Origin: Azonexaceae bacterium
GTDB lineage: Bacteria > Pseudomonadota > Gammaproteobacteria > Burkholderiales > Rhodocyclaceae
Reading direction: 5' to 3'
NCBI GenBank assembly: GCA_009469665.1
Contig: SSTB01000016.1
Coordinates: 1-9,405 of the forward strand
DNA: 9,405 bases
Shown: positions 1 to 6,716 of the stretch, one piece after another
Position numbering within the stretch: the first letter of the stretch is position 1
How the letters are laid out: each line of letters opens with the position of its first letter
Notes under the pieces: model-generated
The model's database searches: none
Told to the model about the DNA's origin: nothing
Seen by the model: only the letters and a program-made list of their open reading frames with translations
Made by a program: the position numbers and the translations under genes

Positions 1-870
1 TCGCAGATCGGCACGGTGATCATCAACCCGGCAACGGCGGTGAAGGCTGCCTATTACCATCGTTTCGCGCGCTATCTCGCCGCCCATGGCTACGCGGCGC
101 TGACCTACGATTACCGCGGCATCGGGGCCTCCCGCCATAGGCATCCCCGGGCGACTCCCGGGTTCGACAAGTTCAGCTGGGGGGCCTGCGACTGCGACGC
201 GGCGCTGCAGTGGGCCCTGGATGCTTTTGCGGGCCAGCCCCTCGACGTCGTGGCCCACAGCATCGGTGGGCTCCTGGTCGGCCTGGCCGCCCACGGCGGG
301 CAGGTGCGCCGCTGCCTCACGGTGGGCGCCCAGTATGCCTACTGGCGGGATTACGCGGCCGCCGGGCGATTGGCGATGGCCCTGCGTTGGCATGGGGTGA
401 TGCCGCTGGTGACGGCAATCCTCGGCTACTTTCCCGCCCGACGCCTGGGCTGGCACGAAGACCTGCCGGCCGGAGCGGCCTACGAATGGGCCTTCCGCCC
501 GGCGCGGCTAGAGGACGCCTACCGTCGCCACTGGTGCGATGGTCTCGACCCGCTGCGGCATTTCCCGGCCATGACCGGCGAGATGCTGGCCATCGGCCTC
601 AGCGACGACCCCTTCGGCACGCCAGCTGCCCTGGAGCGGCTGCTGGCCTACTACCGCAATGCCCGGCGCACGCGCATCGAAATCCGGCCCCAGGCCATCG
701 GCGTCGGTGAGATCGGTCACTTCGCCTATTTTCACGACCGCTTCGCCACTCCCTTGTGGGCCGATGCCCTCCGCTGGCTGCGGGAGGGCACGCTGCCCGC
801 CGGGTACCCGGCCTTCCACTTCCCCCCGTCCCAACCGGATGATGGAGGCGGCCATGACCACGTCCGTTGA
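1..870 (+). CDS. alpha/beta-fold hydrolase, 5' end outside window
   Basis: The frame is open from the first base, so the true start lies upstream; the GTG at 16 is internal to the conserved part (VIINPATAVKAAYYHRFARY). This is a serine-hydrolase alpha/beta fold of the predicted-hydrolase (COG4757-like) type. Visible elements in order are the strand-turn YDYRGIGAS, the nucleophile elbow AHSIGG with its Ser codon at 259-261, the acid-region motif GLSDDPFGTP (Asp codons 604-609), and the catalytic His in GEIGHFAYF (codon 718-720). All three triad positions are therefore present. No signal peptide can be judged because the N-terminus is missing. The last 17 nt overlap the downstream transporter gene, indicating a coupled operon. 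The substrate is unknown; such proteins are often esterases or acyl hydrolases, which is family knowledge and not shown here. Confidence 0.88.
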   Translation, partial: SQIGTVIINPATAVKAAYYHRFARYLAAHGYAALTYDYRGIGASRHRHPRATPGFDKFSWGACDCDAALQWALDAFAGQPLDVVAHSIGGLLVGLAAHGGQVRRCLTVGAQYAYWRDYAAAGRLAMALRWHGVMPLVTAILGYFPARRLGWHEDLPAGAAYEWAFRPARLEDAYRRHWCDGLDPLRHFPAMTGEMLAIGLSDDPFGTPAALERLLAYYRNARRTRIEIRPQAIGVGEIGHFAYFHDRFATPLWADALRWLREGTLPAGYPAFHFPPSQPDDGGGHDHVR

Positions 871-2122
871 GGACGCAGGGCAGGCTGCCAGGTCGGGGTG
901 GCGGGCCCCGCTGGCCATCGTCCTCGCCGGCGGCGCCGTCATGGGGCTGACCCTCGGCGTGCGCCACGCCTTCGGCATCTTCCTGGGGCCGGTGAGCCTC
1001 GAGAATGGCTGGCCCCGGGAGACCTTCAGTTTTGCCATCGCCCTGCAAAACGGGGTGTGGGGCCTGGCTCAACCCTTGGTCGGCATGGCGGCCGACCGCT
1101 ACGGTGCGCGGCGCATCGTCCTGGCCGGGTTGGTCTGCTATGGCGGCGGCTTCGCCGGCATGGCCTGGGCCACCACGCCCCTGGCTTTCACCCTTGCGGC
1201 CGGCCTGACCGTAGGCCTGGCCCTCGCGTGTACCACCTTCGGCGTCATCTACGGCGCCCTGAGCCGCCTGGTGGCGCCGGAGCGCCGGGGCTGGGCCCTC
1301 GGGCTGGCCGGCGCCGCGGGCGGGTTGGGACAGTTTCTGCTGGTGCCGACCACCCAGGCCCTGATCCAGACCCTCAACTGGAACGGCGCCCTCATCGCGC
1401 TCGCGGTCGCCTGCGTCGCTCTGCTTCCCCTGGCGCTGCAACTAAACGATTCCCCCGGCGCCGAGTGCGGGGCGCAGCAAAGTCTGAGCGACGCCCTGGC
1501 CGAGGCCTTCGCGCATTCCGGATTCTGGCTTCTGCTGCTGGGCTTCTTCGCCTGCGGCTTTCATCTGGCCTTCATCGCCAATCACCTGCCGTCCTACCTG
1601 CGTGACCAGGGCATGACCGCCAACGCGGCGGTGACCGGGCTCGCCCTCATCGCCCTTGCCAATATCGGTGGTACCTATCTCTGCGGTTTGCTCGGCAGCC
1701 GCCTGCGACGCAAGTTTCTGCTGGTCGGGATCTATGTCATCCGCTCCGGCGCCATCGCAGCCTTCTATTGGTTCCCCCTCAATCCGGCCTCCCTCTACGC
1801 CTTCAGCGCCGTCATGGGCCTGGTTTGGCTGGGTACCGTACCCCTCACCAACGGTCTGCTGGCGCAGATTTTCGGCCTGCGCTATCTCGCCACGCTTTTC
1901 GGATTTGTCTTCTTCGGCCACCAGTTGGGCTCGTTTTTCGGGGTCTGGTTGGGGGGCTATGTCTTCGACCTGACCCGCTCCTACGATTTCATGTGGCAAC
2001 TGAGCGTTGCGATAGGCCTGCTTGCGGCCGTTCTGCACGCCCCTATCCGGGATGCGGAGATACGGCGCAACCCCGCAAAAATTTCCCGCAGTCATGCTCC
2101 CGCCAAGGCATCGCAGGTATAG
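854..2122 (+). CDS. major facilitator superfamily (MFS) transporter
   Basis: The product is 422 aa, the normal size for a 12-helix MFS carrier of the inner membrane. It has a short cytoplasmic N-terminus, then hydrophobic segments from about residue 18 onwards. Loop 2-3 carries the MFS signature GMAADRYGARR (residues 77-87), the motif A with its Asp-Arg-Tyr-Gly core. A hydrophilic central loop at about residues 197-220 separates the two six-helix halves. I chose ATG 854 because GGAGG (844-848) lies 5 nt upstream; in-frame ATGs at 839 and 842 lack this spacing. The start overlaps the upstream hydrolase by 17 nt. The general pattern is like monocarboxylate or oxalate/formate-type carriers, but the substrate cannot be read from the sequence. 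A link with the hydrolase product, such as export or uptake of the same acid, is inference. Confidence 0.9.
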   Translation: MTTSVEDAGQAARSGWRAPLAIVLAGGAVMGLTLGVRHAFGIFLGPVSLENGWPRETFSFAIALQNGVWGLAQPLVGMAADRYGARRIVLAGLVCYGGGFAGMAWATTPLAFTLAAGLTVGLALACTTFGVIYGALSRLVAPERRGWALGLAGAAGGLGQFLLVPTTQALIQTLNWNGALIALAVACVALLPLALQLNDSPGAECGAQQSLSDALAEAFAHSGFWLLLLGFFACGFHLAFIANHLPSYLRDQGMTANAAVTGLALIALANIGGTYLCGLLGSRLRRKFLLVGIYVIRSGAIAAFYWFPLNPASLYAFSAVMGLVWLGTVPLTNGLLAQIFGLRYLATLFGFVFFGHQLGSFFGVWLGGYVFDLTRSYDFMWQLSVAIGLLAAVLHAPIRDAEIRRNPAKISRSHAPAKASQV

Positions 2123-2165
2123 GGACCACGGGAACGAAGCAACTTTCCTCTTGACGGGGTCTTCT

Positions 2166-2196
2166 CGCCCTTCGCGCCCAGGTGCGGGGAAGGGCG
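2166..2196. terminator. hairpin between convergent operons
   Basis: CGCCCTTC (2166-2173) and GAAGGGCG (2189-2196) form an 8-bp perfect stem around a 15-nt loop, which can itself form a short CGC/GCG pairing. It sits in the 126-nt gap between the stop of the MFS gene and the stop of the tlpA-like gene, where a bidirectional terminator would be expected. No T-run follows on either strand, so intrinsic termination is uncertain. Confidence 0.3.
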
Positions 2197-2248
2197 GCGC
2201 TGACACCAGGAAAGCCCGCCGACCCCCCGGGAAGTGGTACGAGAGGGG

Positions 2249-2743
2249 CTATTTCGCCAGGAGGGCGGCCGCGGCGGCGTCCAGGTCGGGCTTTTTGAGG
2301 ACGCCGAGCTTCTTCGACAGCATGCGGCCCTCGGCGTCGATGACCACGGTGTAGGGCAGGGCGCCCCGGGTGTTGCCCAGGGCCTGCATCAGGGGCAGGG
2401 CCTTGTCCCTGGCCAGGAATACCGGGTAATCCATATCGTAGGCCTTGGCGAATTCCTTGACCGCTTCCGGCTTGTCTTCCAGGCCGATGCCCAGAACCTC
2501 GATGCGTCCCCGGTAGGCGGCCCGCAGATGGACGAGTTCCGGGATTTCCTGGCGGCAGGGTCCGCACCAGCGGGCCCAGAAATTGACGATGAGAGGGCGG
2601 CCGCGGTAGCGCTCCAGGGCCACGGGTTTGTCGTCGGTATCCCACAGGGTGGCCGCAAACAGGGGCGTGGTGGGGGGCAGCGTTTCGTCCGCCCCGAGGG
2701 AGAGGCTTGGGACGAGCCAGAGCAGCAATAGCAGAAAGCGCAT
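2249..2743 (-). CDS. TlpA-like periplasmic thioredoxin, last gene of nos block
   Basis: The product is 164 aa. Residues 1-18 (MRFLLLLLWLVPSLSLGA) form a signal peptide, so the thioredoxin domain works in the periplasm. The redox motif is WCGPC at 59-63 (Cys60, Cys63), preceded by the strand LIVNFWA, and the cis-proline is Pro130 in GALPYTVVID. The family is TlpA/ResA-like disulfide reductases, usually 150-200 aa, which keep target cysteines or metal sites reduced outside the cytoplasm. The ATG (2743-2741) shares one base with the nosY stop (TGATG), so translation is coupled and the gene belongs to the nosFLY operon. A role in keeping NosL or N2O reductase copper-ligand cysteines reduced is inference from this position. 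General cytochrome c maturation is the alternative, but no ccm genes are nearby. Confidence 0.9.
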   Translation of the reverse strand: MRFLLLLLWLVPSLSLGADETLPPTTPLFAATLWDTDDKPVALERYRGRPLIVNFWARWCGPCRQEIPELVHLRAAYRGRIEVLGIGLEDKPEAVKEFAKAYDMDYPVFLARDKALPLMQALGNTRGALPYTVVIDAEGRMLSKKLGVLKKPDLDAAAAALLAK

Positions 2744-3570
2744 CAGGGCAGGTCGCCGCGGCGGAAGATGAAATAGCCCAGGGCGGCCGAGGCCAGTCCC
2801 AGCAGGGTAGGGTAGGCCAGTGCGAAGACCTTGTAGCCGGCCACGCCGAAGTTGTCGAGGATGACGTAGGCCGAGGGGCCGAGGACAATGAGTTGGGGGT
2901 CGAAGAGGGCCAGCGCGGCAGTGCGGAAGACCTGCAGCGGATTGGCCAGGGCGACCAGGACAGCGACGTCGGGACTCACCTTGCCCTGGATCATCACCCC
3001 CAGGAGGATGAGGTCGAGGAAGAGTAGGAAAACGAGCCAGACCAGGAAGGCCGCGCCCTGGGCCATGTCGGTACTGCGGGCGACAGAGGAGAGCAGCATG
3101 CCGATACCGAGGAAACAGGCGGCCATGGCGGCCAGCAGCGCGGTGTAGTAGCCGAACATGCTCCAGGGCACTTCGATCTCCCGCAGGGTGGCCCAGCAGA
3201 CGGCGGCCAGCATGGCGAGGAAGACCGGCGCGAAGACGACGACGTAGCGGCCGAGAATCTTGCCCCAGAACCAGGCCCCCAGGGAGACCGGCAGTGAGAG
3301 CAGGTATTCGAAGACGCCCGCTTCCCGGTCCCCGGCCACCGAGCGCACCGTGGTGATGAGCACGAAGATGGGCAGGATGGCCATGGTGAGCTGGATGTAG
3401 GTGACCAGCAGGCGCGACAGCCCGATGAAGCCCAGCACCCGGGATTCGGTGAGGCCGAAGACGAAGAGCAGGGCGACGATGCCACCAAACACCAGCGTGT
3501 ATATCTGGAACCAGCGGGCGCGCAGGGACTCGACCACGTCGAGCCGGGCAGTGAGCCACAATTGCTTCAT
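2743..3570 (-). CDS. nosY: NosY, ABC-2 type permease for nitrous oxide reductase maturation
   Basis: The product is 275 aa, the usual NosY length, with about six transmembrane segments. The first is near residues 20-41, the next around 53-76, with others near 108-128, 140-162, 171-195 and 247-269. The cytoplasmic region after TM2 holds SVAGDREAGVFEYLLSLPVS (78-97), characteristic of NosY-like ABC-2 permeases, and a later conserved NPLQVFR lies at 210-216. NosY pairs with the NosF ATPase, which is encoded two genes upstream. The complex works with periplasmic NosD in building the copper-sulfur centre of N2O reductase. The start ATG at 3570 lies 1 nt after the nosL stop, with a purine-rich GAAGGG upstream as the likely ribosome site. 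The stop overlaps the tlpA-like start. Confidence 0.93.
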   Translation of the reverse strand: MKQLWLTARLDVVESLRARWFQIYTLVFGGIVALLFVFGLTESRVLGFIGLSRLLVTYIQLTMAILPIFVLITTVRSVAGDREAGVFEYLLSLPVSLGAWFWGKILGRYVVVFAPVFLAMLAAVCWATLREIEVPWSMFGYYTALLAAMAACFLGIGMLLSSVARSTDMAQGAAFLVWLVFLLFLDLILLGVMIQGKVSPDVAVLVALANPLQVFRTAALALFDPQLIVLGPSAYVILDNFGVAGYKVFALAYPTLLGLASAALGYFIFRRGDLP

Positions 3571-3571
3571 A

Positions 3572-4060
3572 TCATTTGCCCTTCAGGACGACGTGCTCGC
3601 GCAGGGCGTCGAAATCGAGGCTGCCCGCCTGGGGCAGCGAATAGGCCGCGTAACCGTAGCCCATGGGAGAGTGCTTGCCGCCGACGAACTGGGCTTTGCG
3701 GGCATCCAGCCAGACCAGGGTCTCGGGTTTGCTGCCGTGGTCCGCGACCCAGAGCCGGGTGGCAGCTTCGGCCAGCCACGGCAGGTCTTTCGCCTTGTCC
3801 CGCAGCCAGAAAACCAGGCAGCCGACATCGTCGAACTTGAAGGCCTCGTTGCGGGGGCCGCCCCGCACCTGGGCAGCAAAGCGCCGGTCGGAAATGACCA
3901 TGCTGCAGCGGGCGCAGACGTCGCGGTCCCACTTGATCTCGGCCATGCCCTCCGGCCAGCCGGATTTGCCGCCGCAGGCGGCGAGGAACCCGGCCAACGG
4001 AGCCACCAGCGCGCCTGCCGCGGTTCGGCCGAGCAGGAGACGGCGGGTACGATCGACCAT
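3572..4060 (-). CDS. nosL: NosL, copper-binding lipoprotein for nitrous oxide reductase
   Basis: The product is 162 aa when started at ATG 4060, which opens directly on the export signal. The signal has a twin-arginine-like stretch (RTRRLLLG, residues 4-11) and a lipobox LAAC with Cys29 as the lipidated residue, so the protein should be membrane-anchored in the periplasm. The copper motif CARCSM (Cys49, Cys52, Met54) follows, and SPMGYG (Met133) is the conserved C-terminal element of the family. NosL is a Cu(I) chaperone that delivers copper to the NosDFY machinery and N2O reductase. The gene lies 11 nt after nosF and 1 nt before nosY. No clear Shine-Dalgarno is seen, so coupling to nosF is likely. 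Longer in-frame starts upstream encode Arg/Pro-rich sequence overlapping nosF and were rejected. Confidence 0.93.
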   Translation of the reverse strand: MVDRTRRLLLGRTAAGALVAPLAGFLAACGGKSGWPEGMAEIKWDRDVCARCSMVISDRRFAAQVRGGPRNEAFKFDDVGCLVFWLRDKAKDLPWLAEAATRLWVADHGSKPETLVWLDARKAQFVGGKHSPMGYGYAAYSLPQAGSLDFDALREHVVLKGK

Positions 4061-4071
4061 GGGATGAGACT

Positions 4072-4926
4072 TCACGCGGTTTCGGTGAGGGAAATGTCGC
4101 TGATGAGGGCGACGTAGCGGGAGACCATGCCGTGGAAGCGCAGGCGGTCCGGGCCCGAGACGTTTCCTTCCCACACCAGGCCGTTGCCGCGGTCCGCGAA
4201 ATTCCACGCGCCAAGGGCCTTGGCGAAGGCAGGTTCAGCGCGCTTGACGACGATGCGGCAGGCCAGGACACCGGCCAGGGAAACATCGTCCGCCACCCGA
4301 TCGTCGAGCACCACCTTGCCCATGTCCAGTTCGATCACGCGATTCACCAGGGTCGACACCTCGTTCAGGCGGTGACTGGAAATGATCATCGTGGTGTCGT
4401 CCTGGCGCTCGGCCAGCAGCTCGAAGAATATCTTGCGCGCTTCCGGATCAAGGTTGGCGGCGGGCTCGTCCATGATCAACACCTTGGCCTCCCGGCCCAG
4501 GGCGATGGCAATCAGGAGCTTCTGCTTCATGCCGCCGGAAAGGCGCACGAACTGGCGTCCCAGGACCGCCTCGACGTCCAGGCCCAGGCGTTTGGCGATG
4601 GCGTGGATGCGCCGGGGATCGGTGCCGCACAAGGAGGCCGAGAAATCGATCAACTGCCCCACGGGCATCTTGAGCGGCGGCGGCAACTGGGGGACGAAGC
4701 CGATGCTGCCCAGCACCGCGGTGCGATGGCTGCGCGGATCCCGATCAGCGACGGAAACCTCGCCGTCGTGGGTGTATTCCCCCAACAGACAACGAATCAG
4801 GGTGGTCTTGCCGGCTCCGTTGGAACCGATGAGGGCCACCCGCTCGCCGAGGCCGATGTCGAGGCTGATGCCGTCGAGGACGCGGGCCCGGCGGAAGGTC
4901 TTGGCGACATTGTGGAGACGAATCAT
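4072..4926 (-). CDS. nosF: NosF, ABC transporter ATPase for nitrous oxide reductase maturation
   Basis: The product is 284 aa from ATG 4926. All ABC ATPase motifs are intact: Walker A GSNGAGKT (34-41), Q-loop Gln80 (FVPQ), signature LSGGM (129-133), Walker B VLIMDEP (149-155) and the switch His185 (SSHR). A C-terminal stretch of about 80 residues follows the nucleotide-binding domain, as usual for NosF. I prefer ATG 4926 (MIRLHNVAKTF) because the family starts here. An in-frame ATG at 4968 would add 14 residues of low similarity and has no good ribosome site. The 4926 start also lacks a clear Shine-Dalgarno. NosF energises the NosY permease. The gene heads the nosF-nosL-nosY-tlpA operon. Upstream, where nosH would be expected, the DNA is instead an unrelated segment. 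Confidence 0.93.
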   Translation of the reverse strand: MIRLHNVAKTFRRARVLDGISLDIGLGERVALIGSNGAGKTTLIRCLLGEYTHDGEVSVADRDPRSHRTAVLGSIGFVPQLPPPLKMPVGQLIDFSASLCGTDPRRIHAIAKRLGLDVEAVLGRQFVRLSGGMKQKLLIAIALGREAKVLIMDEPAANLDPEARKIFFELLAERQDDTTMIISSHRLNEVSTLVNRVIELDMGKVVLDDRVADDVSLAGVLACRIVVKRAEPAFAKALGAWNFADRGNGLVWEGNVSGPDRLRFHGMVSRYVALISDISLTETA

Positions 4927-4933
4927 GGCCCGG

Positions 4934-4975
4934 ATTATAGGGGGCGGTGCAAGCCGGGCGTTGAACATCCATCAA
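4934..4975 (-). promoter_or_regulatory. candidate nosF promoter with FNR-like inverted repeat
   Basis: On the minus strand a perfect TATAAT lies at 4939-4934. Counting from it, transcription would begin near 4927, next to the nosF ATG at 4926, giving a nearly leaderless mRNA. No good -35 box is present. An imperfect FNR/ANR-like inverted repeat, TTGATGGATGTTCAA (4975-4961), is centred near -41, the usual place for an FNR-type activator site. However it is 15 nt long, while the FNR consensus TTGAT-N4-ATCAA is 14 nt, so the half-sites are one base too far apart. The evidence is therefore positional only. Confidence 0.3.
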
Positions 4976-5049
4976 AAATCGGGCGGGAGCGGCGTTCTTC
5001 CGATTGCTCGTAACGTAAGTCCGAGGGACACGCAGTCCTGAAAATCTTT

Positions 5050-5076
5050 TTGACTTGGCGTGGGAACTGCTATGAT
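5050..5076 (+). promoter_or_regulatory. candidate sigma-70 promoter for the lipoprotein gene
   Basis: TTGACT (5050-5055) and TATGAT (5071-5076) resemble -35 and -10 boxes. The spacer is only 15 nt, shorter than optimal, but the -10 has an extended TG motif (TGCTATGAT), which can compensate. The start would fall near 5083, leaving a leader of about 110 nt before the ATG at 5194. This is the most AT-rich stretch in the neighbourhood. Confidence 0.45.
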
Positions 5077-5193
5077 CCGAAATATGTCATGTGCGTTTTC
5101 CTCGGCGGGGTGCAGGGGAGCACCGGATACTTTCGCAGCGATCTGATGGTCGGCCCATCCGGATCGAGCGCAAGGGAAATGACGGTCTAACCG

Positions 5194-5622
5194 ATGAAAA
5201 AGCTCAATGCCGTACTCTTAGTCTGTCCCCTGAGCTTGCTTGCGTGCGCCACCGGCGGAGGCACTTACACCAACGCCGATTTCAAACGGGAATCGAGATT
5301 TTGCTATGACCAGGCGTTCGTCGACCAGAGGGCGCGCGTGAGCGATTGGTTTGGCCGGTATCTGGATTGTCGGCGAGTCCGCGTGATGCCGATTGAAATA
5401 TATGCCTATGGACCGGGAAAGGAGAGGGAAGTCAGGGATGTCTATGAAGAAATGGACAAGCTCGCTCCTCTTGTCGATAGCGGGAAAATGTCGGTCAAGT
5501 CCGCGTACGAGCGCTGGGACCAGTTGAATGAGGAAAGACTTCGTACAACTTGCGTGCTCAGAATTCAGCAACGCGATGGCGGCGAGCGTTGCCTCGCCCT
5601 TCAGGGGGTTAAACAGCCGTGA
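5194..5622 (+). CDS. small Cys-rich lipoprotein, unknown function
   Basis: The product is 142 aa. The N-terminus MKKLNAVLLVCPLSLLAC is a lipoprotein signal with lipobox LLAC (Cys18 lipidated), followed by a Gly-rich tether ATGGGTY. The mature part is charged and probably helical, with four further cysteines (37, 59, 120, 133) that could form two disulfides in the periplasm. I do not recognise the family. The Asp at +2 that causes inner-membrane retention in Enterobacteria is absent (Ala is there), so outer-membrane sorting is possible. No strong Shine-Dalgarno is spaced for ATG 5194: AAGGG at 5172-5176 is 17 nt away. Base composition is clearly lower in GC than the flanks (29 of 60 in 5401-5460, against 53 of 60 in 1261-1320), suggesting acquisition. 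The stop overlaps a GTG that could begin the next gene. Confidence 0.78.
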   Translation: MKKLNAVLLVCPLSLLACATGGGTYTNADFKRESRFCYDQAFVDQRARVSDWFGRYLDCRRVRVMPIEIYAYGPGKEREVRDVYEEMDKLAPLVDSGKMSVKSAYERWDQLNEERLRTTCVLRIQQRDGGERCLALQGVKQP

Positions 5623-5714
5623 ACGCTCTCGCCGTGATCCGAACCGTTGATCACCTGCGCCGCGGACACTGGCCCGGCACGCTCCTTCGTGGCACCCGTG
5701 AGTTGAATTGCGTA

Positions 5715-5740
5715 AGTCCACGCGCTTGGGCGCGCGGACT
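5715..5740 (+). other. strong hairpin just ahead of the second exported-protein start
   Basis: AGTCCACGCGC (5715-5725) and GCGCGCGGACT (5730-5740) form an 11-bp stem with one A-C mismatch, closed by the 4-nt loop TTGG. It ends 16 nt before ATG 5757, between two same-strand genes. No T-run follows, so a classic terminator is unlikely. It may control translation of the downstream gene or stabilise the upstream message. Confidence 0.5.
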
Positions 5741-5756
5741 GCTTGGTGCGACAGGC

Positions 5757-6461
5757 ATGCGACCTGTTCTGGCTGTCTTGGCAGCATTGTCGATGATTCT
5801 TCCGTCCTGGGGCGCTCAAGCTTGCCCGGAGGAAAAGCGCTGGACGGATTTTTCCACGATTTCCTTCAAAAGCGGTCAAAGCGCTAGGGTCACGCTGCGC
5901 CGATTTTCCGATGCCGATCATGCGCAAGTGGGGGAAGGGGACTCGATGCGGGAAATGCTCCAACTCAAGGGCGGCTACTCCCTCTTCAAGGGATACGACC
6001 CTTCGAGCAGACGCGAGAGGAATCCGTTCCTGATGCTGGATATGCCAGTGGGGATACTTCTGAACTTGCTTGCGCAGCGCATCTCACGTCCGTGCGACCT
6101 GCCAGCGGGGAGGCACCTGCTTGCCGAAATTCCTCGGTCCGGCAAGGCCGACTTTGTCCTGAATGGCTACGTTGCGCAATTGCCGGATCGGGTGGGTCTG
6201 TCCTTCGAATTCACAGCCGAGGAGCAGCGTGCTTCCGGAGCTGTCTTCCAGGCTTCCGGAGAGATCGAATTTGCGGAGATTGGGCCGATACCTCGGTCAA
6301 TGCCGATCGGGCAGTGGGTTATTACCCGCGGCTCCGGTGCGACCTTGGTCCCGAGGGTCGTCGACCCGGGGAAGCCGGTGGAGACGCTCAGAGAACTTGA
6401 CTCGCTCGACATCGGTACGCTGGTCGAGAGGCAGCCACTGGAAACAGGAAAGCCGCGCTAA
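5757..6461 (+). CDS. exported protein, unknown family
   Basis: The product is 234 aa from ATG 5757. Residues 1-22 form a clean signal peptide (MRPVLAVLAALSMILPSW, then GAQA before Cys23), so the protein is periplasmic or secreted. Cys23 lacks the Leu expected at -3 of a lipobox, so signal peptidase I cleavage after AQA is more likely than lipidation. Only two cysteines remain in the mature form (23 and 113), a possible disulfide. The rest looks like a soluble mixed alpha/beta protein with a beta-rich second half (about 130-210). No catalytic motif or known domain is recognised. The frame stays open back to GTG 5619, overlapping the lipoprotein stop, which would add a 46-residue Arg-rich extension. 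I prefer 5757 because the signal peptide starts there, although its ribosome site is weak. It probably forms a transcription unit with the lipoprotein, with which it shares export and low GC. Confidence 0.72.
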   Translation: MRPVLAVLAALSMILPSWGAQACPEEKRWTDFSTISFKSGQSARVTLRRFSDADHAQVGEGDSMREMLQLKGGYSLFKGYDPSSRRERNPFLMLDMPVGILLNLLAQRISRPCDLPAGRHLLAEIPRSGKADFVLNGYVAQLPDRVGLSFEFTAEEQRASGAVFQASGEIEFAEIGPIPRSMPIGQWVITRGSGATLVPRVVDPGKPVETLRELDSLDIGTLVERQPLETGKPR

Positions 6462-6530
6462 ATTCGGGCTAACCTGAAGGACCCCGGTGTTGATTTGATA
6501 TTGGGAGCGGCTGTTCTGGGTTGCTTTTTA

Positions 6531-6582
6531 GGTGTGTTCCCACCAACCGGCGGGACGGCCGGTCACTTACTGTGAACACGCC
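6531..6582. repeat. nested inverted repeat (cruciform-like)
   Basis: The outer arms GGTGTGTTC (6531-6539) and GAACACGCC (6574-6582) pair over 9 positions with one G-T wobble. Inside, ACCGGC (6546-6551) and GCCGGT (6558-6563) form a second perfect 6-bp stem with a 6-nt loop. TTTTTA lies just upstream on the + strand. It could be a small repeat element or part of a transcription end; a terminator call is not supported because no T-run follows either arm. Confidence 0.4.
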
Positions 6583-6696
6583 CTAGAGGCCCTCCAATTC
6601 GCGGGATTACCACGTGTGCCGGTGATGCCATTCGGGCGTCTGGTACAGAAATGCGAGGGCCGGAGGACCACAATGGCAGGTAACACGCGCCCGCTG

Positions 6697-6716
6697 CGGT
6701 CCGGCTGGGCGGACCG
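6697..6716. other. 7-bp hairpin adjoining the MITE-like element
   Basis: CGGTCCG (6697-6703) and CGGACCG (6710-6716) form a perfect 7-bp stem with a 6-nt loop. It ends exactly at the base before the long inverted repeat beginning at 6717. There is no T-run. It may be chance, part of the repeat, or the insertion target. Confidence 0.35.

Larger units (their letters stand above)
6462..6716. other. intergenic region with inverted repeats, no gene
   Basis: This is the first part of the 417-nt gap between two convergent genes. No coding sequence is convincing on either strand. It contains a nested inverted repeat (6531-6582) and a hairpin (6697-6716), listed separately, and then runs directly into the MITE-like element. 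It may be a scar of earlier insertions. Confidence 0.5.

Noticed and set aside
4966..4968. Upstream in-frame ATG as the start of nosF.
   Set aside because: It adds 14 residues not typical of NosF, has no ribosome site, and falls inside the candidate regulatory repeat.
5123..5162. CCGGAT/ATCCGG pairing in the lipoprotein leader as a riboswitch.
   Set aside because: A 6-bp stem with a 28-nt loop and no known riboswitch core.
5172..5190. AAGGG followed by a tiny ATG-ACG-GTC-TAA frame ahead of the lipoprotein gene, as a leader peptide.
   Set aside because: The ribosome site is only 2 nt from the ATG and the frame has three codons; probably chance.
5014..5719. CGTAAGTCC occurring at 5014 and again at 5711 as a direct repeat or attachment pair.
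   Set aside because: Only 9 bases match and the flanks differ; no integrase is nearby.
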